A DNA stretch of 12,166 nucleotides from Bacteroidales bacterium (lineage in GTDB: Bacteria > Bacteroidota > Bacteroidia > Bacteroidales > Muribaculaceae), in the NCBI GenBank assembly GCA_030526455.1, contig JAUNCU010000049.1:4160-16325 (forward strand). Reading direction: 5' to 3'. Below, one piece after another: positions 6,583 to 12,166 of the stretch; position 1 is the stretch's first letter, and every line of letters begins with the position of its first letter. The notes beneath the pieces were generated by a model. It did no database searches, was not told the DNA's origin, and was given only the letters and a program-made list of their open reading frames with translations. Made by a program: the position numbers and the translations under genes.

Positions 6583-6757
6583 GGGTGGAGGCTGACCGAG
6601 AACTCGAGTTGCTACCATAACCGACCCTCTCCGAGGCTCATCCTTTTGTGGATTCTCTATCTCCAAGCCGCGCTCGCGAATTGCTTCGCAATTCACTCGC
6701 TTGCATTGAGTTAAACATAATAATCCGTCTACGACGGCGGAGGGTGGTCGCCTGGTG
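6583..6757 (+). repeat. Dispersed structured repeat, copy 3 (3' part replaced)
   Basis: This third copy has hairpins at 6597-6606 (CGAG/CTCG), 6626-6636 (CCTC/GAGG, loop TCC), 6669-6678 (CGCG/CGCG), 6678-6694 (GAATTGC/GCAATTC, loop TTC) and 6725-6737 (CCGTC/GACGG, loop TAC). The spacer between hairpins two and three is 18 nt instead of 17, which shifts every reading frame across the repeat relative to the other copies. Homology with copies 1 and 2 stops near 6754; the following sequence is a different short repeat cluster. The copy lies between the tail-anchored protein gene and the acyltransferase gene. Confidence 0.85.
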
Positions 6758-6810
6758 CGGAGGGCGATTACTGAGGAACACCAGGTGTGCGTGAGGGCGA
6801 TTACCTGGTG
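6751..6810. repeat. Local mixed direct and inverted repeats after copy 3
   Basis: CCTGGTG at 6751-6757 and 6804-6810 flank its reverse complement CACCAGG at 6779-6785, and the block GGGCGATTAC occurs at 6762-6771 and 6795-6804. The result is an overlapping direct-plus-inverted arrangement that can form alternative hairpins. It replaces the normal 3' end of the dispersed repeat seen in copies 1 and 2. Confidence 0.6.
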
Positions 6811-6837
6811 ATGGCGCGGTGGTGATGGCATGTTTTT

Positions 6838-6964
6838 TCGTGAAAGGGGACGGTTCTCTTTCACGAAAAATTTTAGAAAAGATTTCGGTATTACATTGTG
6901 TATTAAAGTGATACGTAATGTGTGCAGGCGAAATTTCGTGAAAGAGAACCGTCCCCTTTCACGA
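6838..6964. repeat. REP-doublet/MITE-like element with 31-bp perfect inverted arms
   Basis: Positions 6838-6868 and 6934-6964 are perfect reverse complements over 31 nt, separated by 65 nt of AT-rich DNA. Within each arm the outer 9 bases (TCGTGAAAG and CTTTCACGA) pair, and pairing continues with two G-T wobbles to a CGG triloop (in the left arm), so each arm is itself a 13-bp hairpin. The head-to-head hairpin design is that of REP doublets mobilised in trans by Y1-type (IS200-like, RAYT) transposases. The motif GGGGACGGTTCTC resembles, from memory, repeats near such genes in many bacteria; that link was not checked. No transposase is present inside or nearby. Confidence 0.88.
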
Positions 6965-7077
6965 TTTAATATTACTCCAATACAATAAAATGGTTATGGT
7001 GCATTTTGTGAAATGTGTGCAAGGTTAAGAGATTGTTCTGAATATACAAAATTTGTTGAAATATTTCCTACAGCGTG

Positions 7078-7509
7078 TTATCTGCTGCTGAAGCAGTAGA
7101 GGAGGATGAGGCAGGCGAGAATGATGGCGATGAGGGGGAGGTAGATGGTGTCGCTGAGGCGGCGCTCGAGGCGCAGGTCGAGGTCGTCGAGGTCGCGGAT
7201 TTCGCCGCTGGTGCAGGCTGTGGCGATGGCGATGAGGCGCTTGGGATGGCTGGGCGAGGCAATCACGGCATCGAGCAGCGCTTCGCCAAAGGCTGCCACC
7301 ACCTGCTGCTCGCTGGCGGGCGTGGCGCTGACGGGGTGGATGTGGAGGGTGCGGAAGTCGTCGCTGAAAATGAATGAGCGCGCGCTGATGGCGCCGGTTT
7401 CGCCTTCGGCACGCAACTGGATGAGCGCCGCCACAGCGCGTTGCTGCAGCAGCGCCATCACGCGAGTGTTCACCTCGCGGCGCGTAATCAATTCCTCAAG
7501 CGAAATCAT
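7078..7509 (-). CDS. Small tail-anchored membrane protein, function unknown
   Basis: The protein has 143 aa and no recognised family. Residues 1-120 are soluble and rich in A, L, R and E, with a possible beta segment around SARSFIFSDDFRTLHIHP (42-59). Residues 121-140 (TIYLPLIAIILACLILLYCF) form a single hydrophobic helix next to the C terminus, followed only by SSR, which is the layout of a tail-anchored protein with its bulk in the cytoplasm. The ATG at 7509 was chosen; an in-frame TTG six codons upstream is less likely and sits in the palindromic A/T tract. The gene lies 93 nt after the zinc-ribbon gene on the same strand, with a probable terminator between, so expression may depend on readthrough or on an unrecognised promoter. 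Confidence 0.7.
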   Translation of the reverse strand: MISLEELITRREVNTRVMALLQQRAVAALIQLRAEGETGAISARSFIFSDDFRTLHIHPVSATPASEQQVVAAFGEALLDAVIASPSHPKRLIAIATACTSGEIRDLDDLDLRLERRLSDTIYLPLIAIILACLILLYCFSSR

Positions 7510-7517
7510 GGAAGTGC

Positions 7518-7580
7518 TTTTTTGCAAAAAAGAAAAGCGGGCTCTAGACGTCTAGATTCACTAGATTTCTAGAACCCACT
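7518..7580 (-). terminator. CTAG-rich hairpin and T tract after the zinc-ribbon gene
   Basis: An imperfect palindrome centred on 7558 pairs 7536-7555 with 7561-7580; mismatches are few and one G-T wobble occurs. On the minus strand it ends in GCCCGC followed by a TTTTCTTTTTT tract, the form of an intrinsic terminator about 25 nt after the zinc-ribbon stop at 7603. Four CTAG tetranucleotides at 7544, 7552, 7561 and 7569 are placed symmetrically. The T tract overlaps a second perfect 14-nt palindrome (TTTTTTGCAAAAAA, 7518-7531) that sits just before the start of the next gene. Confidence 0.65.
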
Positions 7581-7602
7581 AATATCTAATCTCAAATTTC
7601 TA

Positions 7603-8910
7603 TCACTCCACCTTCTTCATGGTTTTGCTGCCGAGGTTGTATTGCACCTTTCCGGCGCTGGTGCGGATGTTCACGATGCCGTTGGCAGAGTCTTCAAAAC
7701 CGATGTCGGAAGCCGAACCGCCGCCGAATTGCACCTCGAAAGTGCTGTTGGCAGCCTTGCTGAAGGCGTACACCTTTCCGTTCTTGAGCAGGAACACGGT
7801 GTAGCCACCGCCATTGATTTTCTTCGAGAAATCTTCGGCGCGGAAGAGAGGAGTGTTTTTGTCGACGTGTTCGGTTTCCACCTTCACCTCTTCGCCGCTT
7901 TCAAATTTCGCCTGTTCTTCAGCCTCCTGTGCGGCCTTTTCGGCTTCTTCCTTGGCTTTTTCCTCGGCGAGTCGTTCTTGCTCAGCCTTTTCGCGAGCCA
8001 GTTCTTCCTCGGTGGGAATGTGGAGCATGCCTATGCTGCGGGCGCGCTTAATGAGTTCGCTGTCGAGGATGCCGGTGCCCACGGGCACGGTGGCGCACTT
8101 GAGAATCTGCTGGCCGTCCATGTCGCGGATGAAGGCGCCGTGGAAGTCAACTTGGCGAATTTCCTTCAGTTCGTCGATGTCGAAATACACGGTAGTGATT
8201 TTGCCCGATTCCTCATTCGATGGGATGCAGGCGTAGGCGAAGAACATGTAGCGCTTGCCCTGGAGGCTCACCACGGCGGGGATTTCCTCGGCGCGCAGGC
8301 TCTTAGGGTCGAAGATGAGGTTGTAGCCGTCCACGTAGCGCTGGTTGAGGAGTTTGATGTCCCAGTCCTGTCCGTTCTGCGTGAGCACGAAAATCTTGTA
8401 GAACGAGTGCTGCGCATCGGAGAGGTAGGTGACGCCGATGAGTTGCTCCACGGCGCCCGAAGCCTCGTTTTTCACGGGGCATGCGTAGGCGATTTTGTCG
8501 CCATCGTTCTTCATATTGTTTTTGATGAGGGCGCTGTTGAAGATATCGTTGTAGCGACCTGCGTCGATGTCGGTCACTTCCACGTCGGCAGCGGTCACGT
8601 CGTGGTGATTGCCCGAGAAGAAGCAGTTGCGCACCACCACAAGGCCGATGAAAGCGGCGATGGCGGCACACACGATGTAGGGCATCACGCTGCGTCCTTT
8701 TTTCTTGGGCTGCTGCTGAGGCGCGGCCGATTGGGCGCCAGCGGCGTCGATGGCTGCGCGGCAATTAGGGCAGAAAGCGCTGTCGGAAGGGATAGTGCTG
8801 CCGCAGTTGGGGCAAAGGATTTCGCTGGTGAGCACGCCACCGCAGTGATTACAGAATTTCGAGCCGTCGGGCACGAGGTTTCCACAGTGAGGACATCTGT
8901 TGTCGGCCAT
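7603..8910 (-). CDS. Double zinc-ribbon membrane protein with coiled coil, function unknown
   Basis: The protein has 435 aa. Two CxxC...CxxC zinc ribbons lie at the N terminus: Cys6, Cys9, Cys20, Cys23, then Cys33, Cys36, Cys47, Cys50. A short A/Q/P/K linker leads to one membrane helix (about 76-93, PYIVCAAIAAFIGLVVV). Positive residues KKKGR just before it predict that the zinc ribbons are cytoplasmic and the rest periplasmic. Residues 100-290 form a soluble domain of no recognised family, 300-334 an E/K/A-rich coiled coil, and 345-435 a small beta-rich domain. The ATG at 8910 was chosen because it begins at MADNRCPHCG; longer starts only add unstructured residues encoded upstream of it. Zinc ribbons of this kind are common in bacterial membrane proteins of unknown role. 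Envelope sensing is possible but unsupported. Confidence 0.8.
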   Translation of the reverse strand: MADNRCPHCGNLVPDGSKFCNHCGGVLTSEILCPNCGSTIPSDSAFCPNCRAAIDAAGAQSAAPQQQPKKKGRSVMPYIVCAAIAAFIGLVVVRNCFFSGNHHDVTAADVEVTDIDAGRYNDIFNSALIKNNMKNDGDKIAYACPVKNEASGAVEQLIGVTYLSDAQHSFYKIFVLTQNGQDWDIKLLNQRYVDGYNLIFDPKSLRAEEIPAVVSLQGKRYMFFAYACIPSNEESGKITTVYFDIDELKEIRQVDFHGAFIRDMDGQQILKCATVPVGTGILDSELIKRARSIGMLHIPTEEELAREKAEQERLAEEKAKEEAEKAAQEAEEQAKFESGEEVKVETEHVDKNTPLFRAEDFSKKINGGGYTVFLLKNGKVYAFSKAANSTFEVQFGGGSASDIGFEDSANGIVNIRTSAGKVQYNLGSKTMKKVE

Positions 8911-8971
8911 AAGAATATACTGTTGTTTAGTTTTACTTATCGTTTTCGTTCTTGATTCTATAATAGATTTG

Positions 8972-8979
8972 CAAATATA
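8972..8979 (-). promoter_or_regulatory. -7 box before the zinc-ribbon gene
   Basis: On the minus strand TATATTTG is an exact match to the Bacteroidetes TAnnTTTG box, 62 nt before the ATG at 8910 and just after the transporter gene ends at 9035. The -33 region 19-21 nt upstream lacks a good TTTG, so strength is uncertain. Confidence 0.5.
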
Positions 8980-9034
8980 GCAAAAAAATGTCAATTACCC
9001 ACTTCTGGCTACCAATTTCTCATTTTGGGCGAAG

Positions 9035-9961
9035 TTATTTCGCGCGGTTGATCACGTAGATGCCGGCGGCGGCGAGCACGGCGGCGAGGGCGTATTTCCA
9101 GTAGAAGGGTTCGCCCAGGCAGGCGCAACTGCTCACGGCACCTATCACCGGAATGAGCGAATTGAAGATGGCCACCTTGCCCACGGGGTTGCAACTGAGC
9201 AATTTGTTGTAGAGGCCAAAGCCCAGCGACGAAATCACGATGAGCATCAGCAGAATGGCGATGCCCCATGCAGTGACCACGGGCAGCGTGCCGCCTATGG
9301 CGATGCCGGGAATGGCGAGCAGGATGCCGCCGAAGAGCAGGCTGTAGCCCGTGCCCACCACCACGTCGACGTGGCTTTTCATCTTCCTTGTCATCAGCCC
9401 CGCGGCTGCCGAACAGAGGGCATTGCCTATGATCATGCCGTCGCCCAGCCAGGTGAATTCGCCACTGTCGGCCCCGCCGAGGTTCAGCGCCAGGATGCCC
9501 ACGAAACCGAGGGCACAGCCCAGCAGTTTTGATGCCCCGAGGCGGTCGGTGGAGGGATAGGCGGCACAGGCAAGCAGTACCAGGGCAAAGACGCTGAGCG
9601 AGTTGAGAATCGCGGCGCGTGAGCCGGCGCTGTGCGAGAGGCCTATGTAGAAGCAGGCGTAGTGGATGGTGGTGTTGAGCAGGGCGAAGATGAGGATAAA
9701 CCACCACCCCCTCGCGCCGGTGCTCATGCCGAAGCGAAGGCCTTTGCCGCGCGCCATCGCCAGGATGATGAGGCCCGAGATGGCGAATCGCACGCCGGCG
9801 AAGAGCATCTTGCTGCCCGTCTGCTCAGGCGTGATGCCAAATTCGGCAAAGCCGAGTTTGATGAGCGGATAGGCCCAGCCCCACGCAAAAGCCGCCGTGA
9901 AGGCGAAGATTGCCACCCACAGCGGTCGCTGCCATATGCTTTTTTCAGTGCGCTCTGCCAT
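9035..9961 (-). CDS. EamA/DMT-family transporter
   Basis: This 308-aa inner-membrane protein has about ten hydrophobic helices in two repeated halves, the EamA (10-TM drug/metabolite transporter) design. Visible markers are the first-helix motif AFAWGWAYPLIKLG (24-37), the conserved FAGVRFAISG (54-63) after it, and in the second half SLIPVIGAVSSCACLGEP (268-285), the usual PV...GEP signature of the family. The substrate cannot be predicted; relatives export amino acids, nucleosides or other metabolites. The ATG at 9961 was preferred over an upstream frame start because it is followed by a short charged leader and lies 4 nt after the stop of the upstream DUF486 gene, so both should be on one transcript. 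Confidence 0.9.
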   Translation of the reverse strand: MAERTEKSIWQRPLWVAIFAFTAAFAWGWAYPLIKLGFAEFGITPEQTGSKMLFAGVRFAISGLIILAMARGKGLRFGMSTGARGWWFILIFALLNTTIHYACFYIGLSHSAGSRAAILNSLSVFALVLLACAAYPSTDRLGASKLLGCALGFVGILALNLGGADSGEFTWLGDGMIIGNALCSAAAGLMTRKMKSHVDVVVGTGYSLLFGGILLAIPGIAIGGTLPVVTAWGIAILLMLIVISSLGFGLYNKLLSCNPVGKVAIFNSLIPVIGAVSSCACLGEPFYWKYALAAVLAAAGIYVINRAK

Positions 9962-9965
9962 GGCG

Positions 9966-10358
9966 CTATGCTTTAGAGGTGTCGAGGAAGGCAAATCCCA
10001 CTGCCGCGATGAGCAGCAAGAAGGCCACGAAATGATTCCAGTGCAGTTGTTCGCCCTTGAAGAAGAGGGTGACGAAGATGGTGAACACCGTGAGCGTGAT
10101 CACCTCCTGGATAATCTTGAGTTGCATGAGGGTGAATGGGCCGCCGTTGTCCACGAAGCCGATGCGGTTGGCTGGCACCATGAAGCAGTATTCCAGCAGG
10201 GCGATGCCCCATGAGAAAAGTATCACCACCGCCAGTGGCCAGTGGGTGGAGATGCCCGCATTTTGCAGTTTCAGGTGGCCATACCAGGCGAAGGTCATAA
10301 ACGCGTTGGAAACCACCAGCAGCGTGATGGTGATGAGGATAGATGTGATTGATGACAT
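9966..10358 (-). CDS. DUF486 (DMT-superfamily) small membrane protein
   Basis: This 130-aa inner-membrane protein has four predicted helices (about 5-25, 40-60, 80-100, 108-126). The family marks TFAWYGHLK (22-30), EYCFMVPANRIG (56-67) and LKIIQEV (80-86) identify the DUF486 family, small relatives of drug/metabolite transporters of unknown function that may assemble as dimers like other four-helix members. The ATG at 10358 starts the first hydrophobic helix; frame extension upstream runs into the promoter. The EamA transporter follows at 4 nt, which suggests a shared job, but no substrate can be proposed. Confidence 0.88.
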   Translation of the reverse strand: MSSITSILITITLLVVSNAFMTFAWYGHLKLQNAGISTHWPLAVVILFSWGIALLEYCFMVPANRIGFVDNGGPFTLMQLKIIQEVITLTVFTIFVTLFFKGEQLHWNHFVAFLLLIAAVGFAFLDTSKA

Positions 10359-10394
10359 ATATATATTATGTGATGATTGCTCTTTTTCAGGGTG

Positions 10395-10426
10395 CAAAAT
10401 TACTAAATTTTCTCCACCTTAGCAAA
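10395..10426 (-). promoter_or_regulatory. Promoter of the DUF486-EamA unit
   Basis: On the minus strand TTTG (10426-10423) is followed by exactly 20 nt and then TAATTTTG (10402-10395), a full match to the Bacteroidetes consensus. Transcription would start roughly 30 nt before the ATG at 10358. Confidence 0.75.
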
Positions 10427-10452
10427 AAAGGCACCGCGCCGCGCCGTCGCGA

Positions 10453-10484
10453 TTTGTTTATGTCAAGAAAAAGTTGTAACTTTG
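10453..10484 (+). promoter_or_regulatory. Consensus promoter of the beta-helix gene
   Basis: TTTG at 10453-10456, a 20-nt spacer and TAACTTTG at 10477-10484 match the Bacteroidetes vegetative promoter consensus fully. The ATG follows about 41 nt later after an AT-rich leader without Shine-Dalgarno, so strong constitutive expression is plausible. It diverges from the minus-strand promoter at 10395-10426. Confidence 0.8.
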
Positions 10485-10525
10485 TCACGAATTTACTATC
10501 TAATTATTCACTAAAGTTTAGGCTT

Positions 10526-11929
10526 ATGAAAAAGATTTTTACGCTTTTATGTGTTGCCGCTATGGCGGGTTCGGCTTCTGCTGAATTGTTTACTTCGCCA
10601 GGCAATGGCACTACCTACACCCTTGAAATGCTCTCTCAAATCCCCGACTGCCAAGTGAGCAAGGTGGATGGCGCATGGGTGCTCGACACCACTTTCGTGA
10701 TTTCGGAAGGCGACGTGCTCAAAATCCAGAACAATGAAGTGGTGAAGATGGCCGACAAGGTGCAAATCAGCGTCAACGGTACGCTCGACTGCGCGCCTGC
10801 CGACACCGCTACCATCACATCTACCAGCGCCGAAGCCACTCCTAAAGGCTTCAAACTCTTCAGCGACAACGCTAAGGCTGTGCTGAAGAACACACTCTTC
10901 GAATATGTGGGCATCACCATCTCGGCTGCCAACGGCTACATCGTGGCTGAAAACTGCACGTTCGACAAATACAACTACGCCAACGCCACCGGCGGTACCA
11001 TCAACTACGGCAAGACTGGCAAGGGCAACGTGTTCAACCGCTGTAACTTCACCGCTGGCGCCTCTGCAGCCATCGCTACTGGTGCCAACACCCCTGTGGG
11101 CATCACTATCACCAACTGCTACTTCTACGCCAACAACTACAAGAACAGCAACCGTCCTCAAATCAACCTCACTGCCTACGGCGAAAACGACGTGATCATC
11201 GATGGCAATGTGGTGATTGGCGGCCACTACACCAAGGTGGGTGGTATCGCTGTGAACAACATGCTCGGCAGCGGCTTCAGCAACAAGGTGGTGATTAAAA
11301 ACAACGTGGTGAAGGAAAACCGCTACGGTATCACCATGACCGGTTCGCTCAACCTTGACATCATCGACAACGAGATCATCGACAACATCTACGAAACCGT
11401 TGCCAACAACGGCGGTAGCGCCATCAGCCTCTACGACTCGGCTGGCAAGGGCAAGGTGTTTGTGAAAGGTAACTATATGAAGAACAACCTTTGGGGTATC
11501 ACCATCATCGGTGGTCCTGAAGTGAACTGCGGTAAGGTGGAAGACGTGAACGCCGACGACTACAACCCAGGCGAAAACATCTTCATCGACTGCGGCAACG
11601 GTGGCGTGCTCTACGACCTCTACAACAATGGTCCTAAGACCGTTTACGCACAGGGCAACATCTGGAACGTGGCCGTTCAAGACAGCGCAAGCATCGAAGT
11701 GAACGTATTCCACAAGGTAGACAACCCCGACCTCGGCGAAGTGATCTTCATGCCAGCAGGCAAGGAAGAACCATCATCGGTAACCGACGTGCAGACCACC
11801 GCTCCAGTGGCATCAATCCGCTACTTCAACGCCATGGGCCGCGAAAGCGCTGAGCCATTCGAAGGCATCAACATCATGGTGATCCGCCACACCGACGGCA
11901 CCATCCGCACCGTAAAAGAACTGAGATAA
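10526..11929 (+). CDS. Secreted right-handed beta-helix protein with T9SS-like C-terminal tail
   Basis: The protein has 467 aa. Residues 1-19 are a signal peptide (MKKIFTLLCVAAMAGSASA, cleavage before Glu20). Residues about 55-400 consist of short turns rich in N, G, I and V, such as ITISAANGYIVAENCTF, GITITNCYFYANN and VVIKNNVVKENRYGITMTG. These are the repeating coils of a parallel beta-helix as in pectate-lyase-like and other surface polysaccharide-binding or cleaving proteins; no lyase catalytic residues can be assigned. The last 40 residues (from VASIRYFNAMGRESAEPFEG) resemble the beta-sandwich sorting tails of type IX-secreted proteins in this phylum, which suggests surface or extracellular location. 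The ATG at 10526 was chosen because the signal peptide begins there. A consensus promoter, strong terminator and heavy use of C-ending codons (AAC, GAC, ATC) hint at high expression. Confidence 0.85.
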   Translation: MKKIFTLLCVAAMAGSASAELFTSPGNGTTYTLEMLSQIPDCQVSKVDGAWVLDTTFVISEGDVLKIQNNEVVKMADKVQISVNGTLDCAPADTATITSTSAEATPKGFKLFSDNAKAVLKNTLFEYVGITISAANGYIVAENCTFDKYNYANATGGTINYGKTGKGNVFNRCNFTAGASAAIATGANTPVGITITNCYFYANNYKNSNRPQINLTAYGENDVIIDGNVVIGGHYTKVGGIAVNNMLGSGFSNKVVIKNNVVKENRYGITMTGSLNLDIIDNEIIDNIYETVANNGGSAISLYDSAGKGKVFVKGNYMKNNLWGITIIGGPEVNCGKVEDVNADDYNPGENIFIDCGNGGVLYDLYNNGPKTVYAQGNIWNVAVQDSASIEVNVFHKVDNPDLGEVIFMPAGKEEPSSVTDVQTTAPVASIRYFNAMGRESAEPFEGINIMVIRHTDGTIRTVKELR

Positions 11930-11955
11930 CCCATCCATCTCACTTCTCCATAACA

Positions 11956-12000
11956 AAAGTCGGGAATCTCCACACCGGTAGAGATTCCCGACTTTCGTTT
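11956..12000 (+). terminator. Strong intrinsic terminator of the beta-helix gene
   Basis: AAAGTCGGGAATCTC (11956-11970) pairs perfectly with GAGATTCCCGACTTT (11981-11995) over 15 bp around a 10-nt loop, followed by CGTTT and an AT-rich run. It begins 26 nt after the stop codon. The symmetric arms mean it could also stop transcription arriving from the right. Confidence 0.88.
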
Positions 12001-12052
12001 ATATATATAATACATGCACGGCGAAATGCCTGCAATTGGTCGTGTAAAAATT

Positions 12053-12156
12053 GCATCCCGGCGGGATGCGACCACGCTATGAATGCTATTTGATTTTACG
12101 TCATATATACTTGTAAATGTGCGCATTGACGGTGTTGTCGCATTCCCATGGAATGC
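12053..12156. repeat. Inverted pair of short palindromes at the right edge
   Basis: GCATCCC/GGGATGC with loop GGC (12053-12069) and GCATTCC/GGAATGC with loop CAT (12140-12156) are each 7-bp perfect hairpins. The first is followed by GAC and the second is preceded by GTC, so they are head-to-head copies of one palindromic unit about 70 nt apart. The stem differs at one base pair (C-G in one, T-A in the other), a paired change. The element may continue past the window. Confidence 0.7.
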
Positions 12157-12166
12157 ATTTTGAGGG

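Noticed and set aside
188..6757. CRISPR-like array
   Set aside because: The three repeat copies are about 3 kb apart and far longer than CRISPR repeats, and no cas genes are present.
10547..11713. 388-aa open frame on the minus strand opposite the beta-helix gene
   Set aside because: It is a shadow: the plus-strand product has a signal peptide, beta-helix repeats, a consensus promoter and a terminator, while the antisense product is a V/H/D-rich string with no features.

Overview
The window looks like chromosomal DNA from a Bacteroidales bacterium, probably of the Muribaculaceae/Prevotella type. Three things point there. Several genes are preceded by the Bacteroidetes promoter signature TTTG-N20-TAnnTTTG and lack Shine-Dalgarno sequences. 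The secreted beta-helix protein ends in a segment resembling a type IX secretion sorting tail. The core gene pgi encodes the short (442 aa) form of the enzyme. The assignment below order level is inference. The coding regions are housekeeping and hypothetical genes; no phage, CRISPR, tRNA or rRNA genes were seen.

Layout from left to right: (1) 1-601 is non-coding and carries copy 1 of a roughly 200-nt dispersed structured repeat. (2) 602-1282 (+) encodes a putative DNA-binding protein with two Myb/SANT-like segments. (3) 1283-1507 is a convergent gap holding a 93-nt near-perfect hairpin nested in shorter inverted ends. (4) 1508-3476 (-) is a two-gene unit, a secreted calcineurin-like phosphoesterase then a MazG-like pyrophosphohydrolase, 4 nt apart. 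(5) 3477-3909 is non-coding, with repeat copy 2 and the pgi terminator. (6) 3910-6426 (-) is a YghO-like acyltransferase followed by glucose-6-phosphate isomerase. (7) 6427-7077 is non-coding: a 9-bp tandem repeat, repeat copy 3, and a 127-nt element with 31-bp inverted arms that are themselves hairpins. (8) 7078-8910 (-) encodes a zinc-ribbon membrane protein and a small tail-anchored protein, separated by a CTAG-rich terminator hairpin. (9) 9035-10358 (-) is a pair of drug/metabolite-type membrane proteins spaced 4 nt apart. (10) 10359-10525 carries two divergent promoters. (11) 10526-11929 (+) encodes a secreted right-handed beta-helix protein followed by a strong terminator. (12) 12000-12166 holds an inverted pair of short palindromes at the window edge.

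The most interesting content is between the genes. Four unrelated palindromic repeat families occupy almost every larger intergenic gap. The three-copy repeat has five small hairpins in fixed order, all three copies in the same orientation, with differences concentrated in hairpin loops and one spacer. It does not keep a reading frame, so it is best viewed as a structured DNA or RNA element rather than a gene. No transposase that could mobilise any of these families lies in the window.
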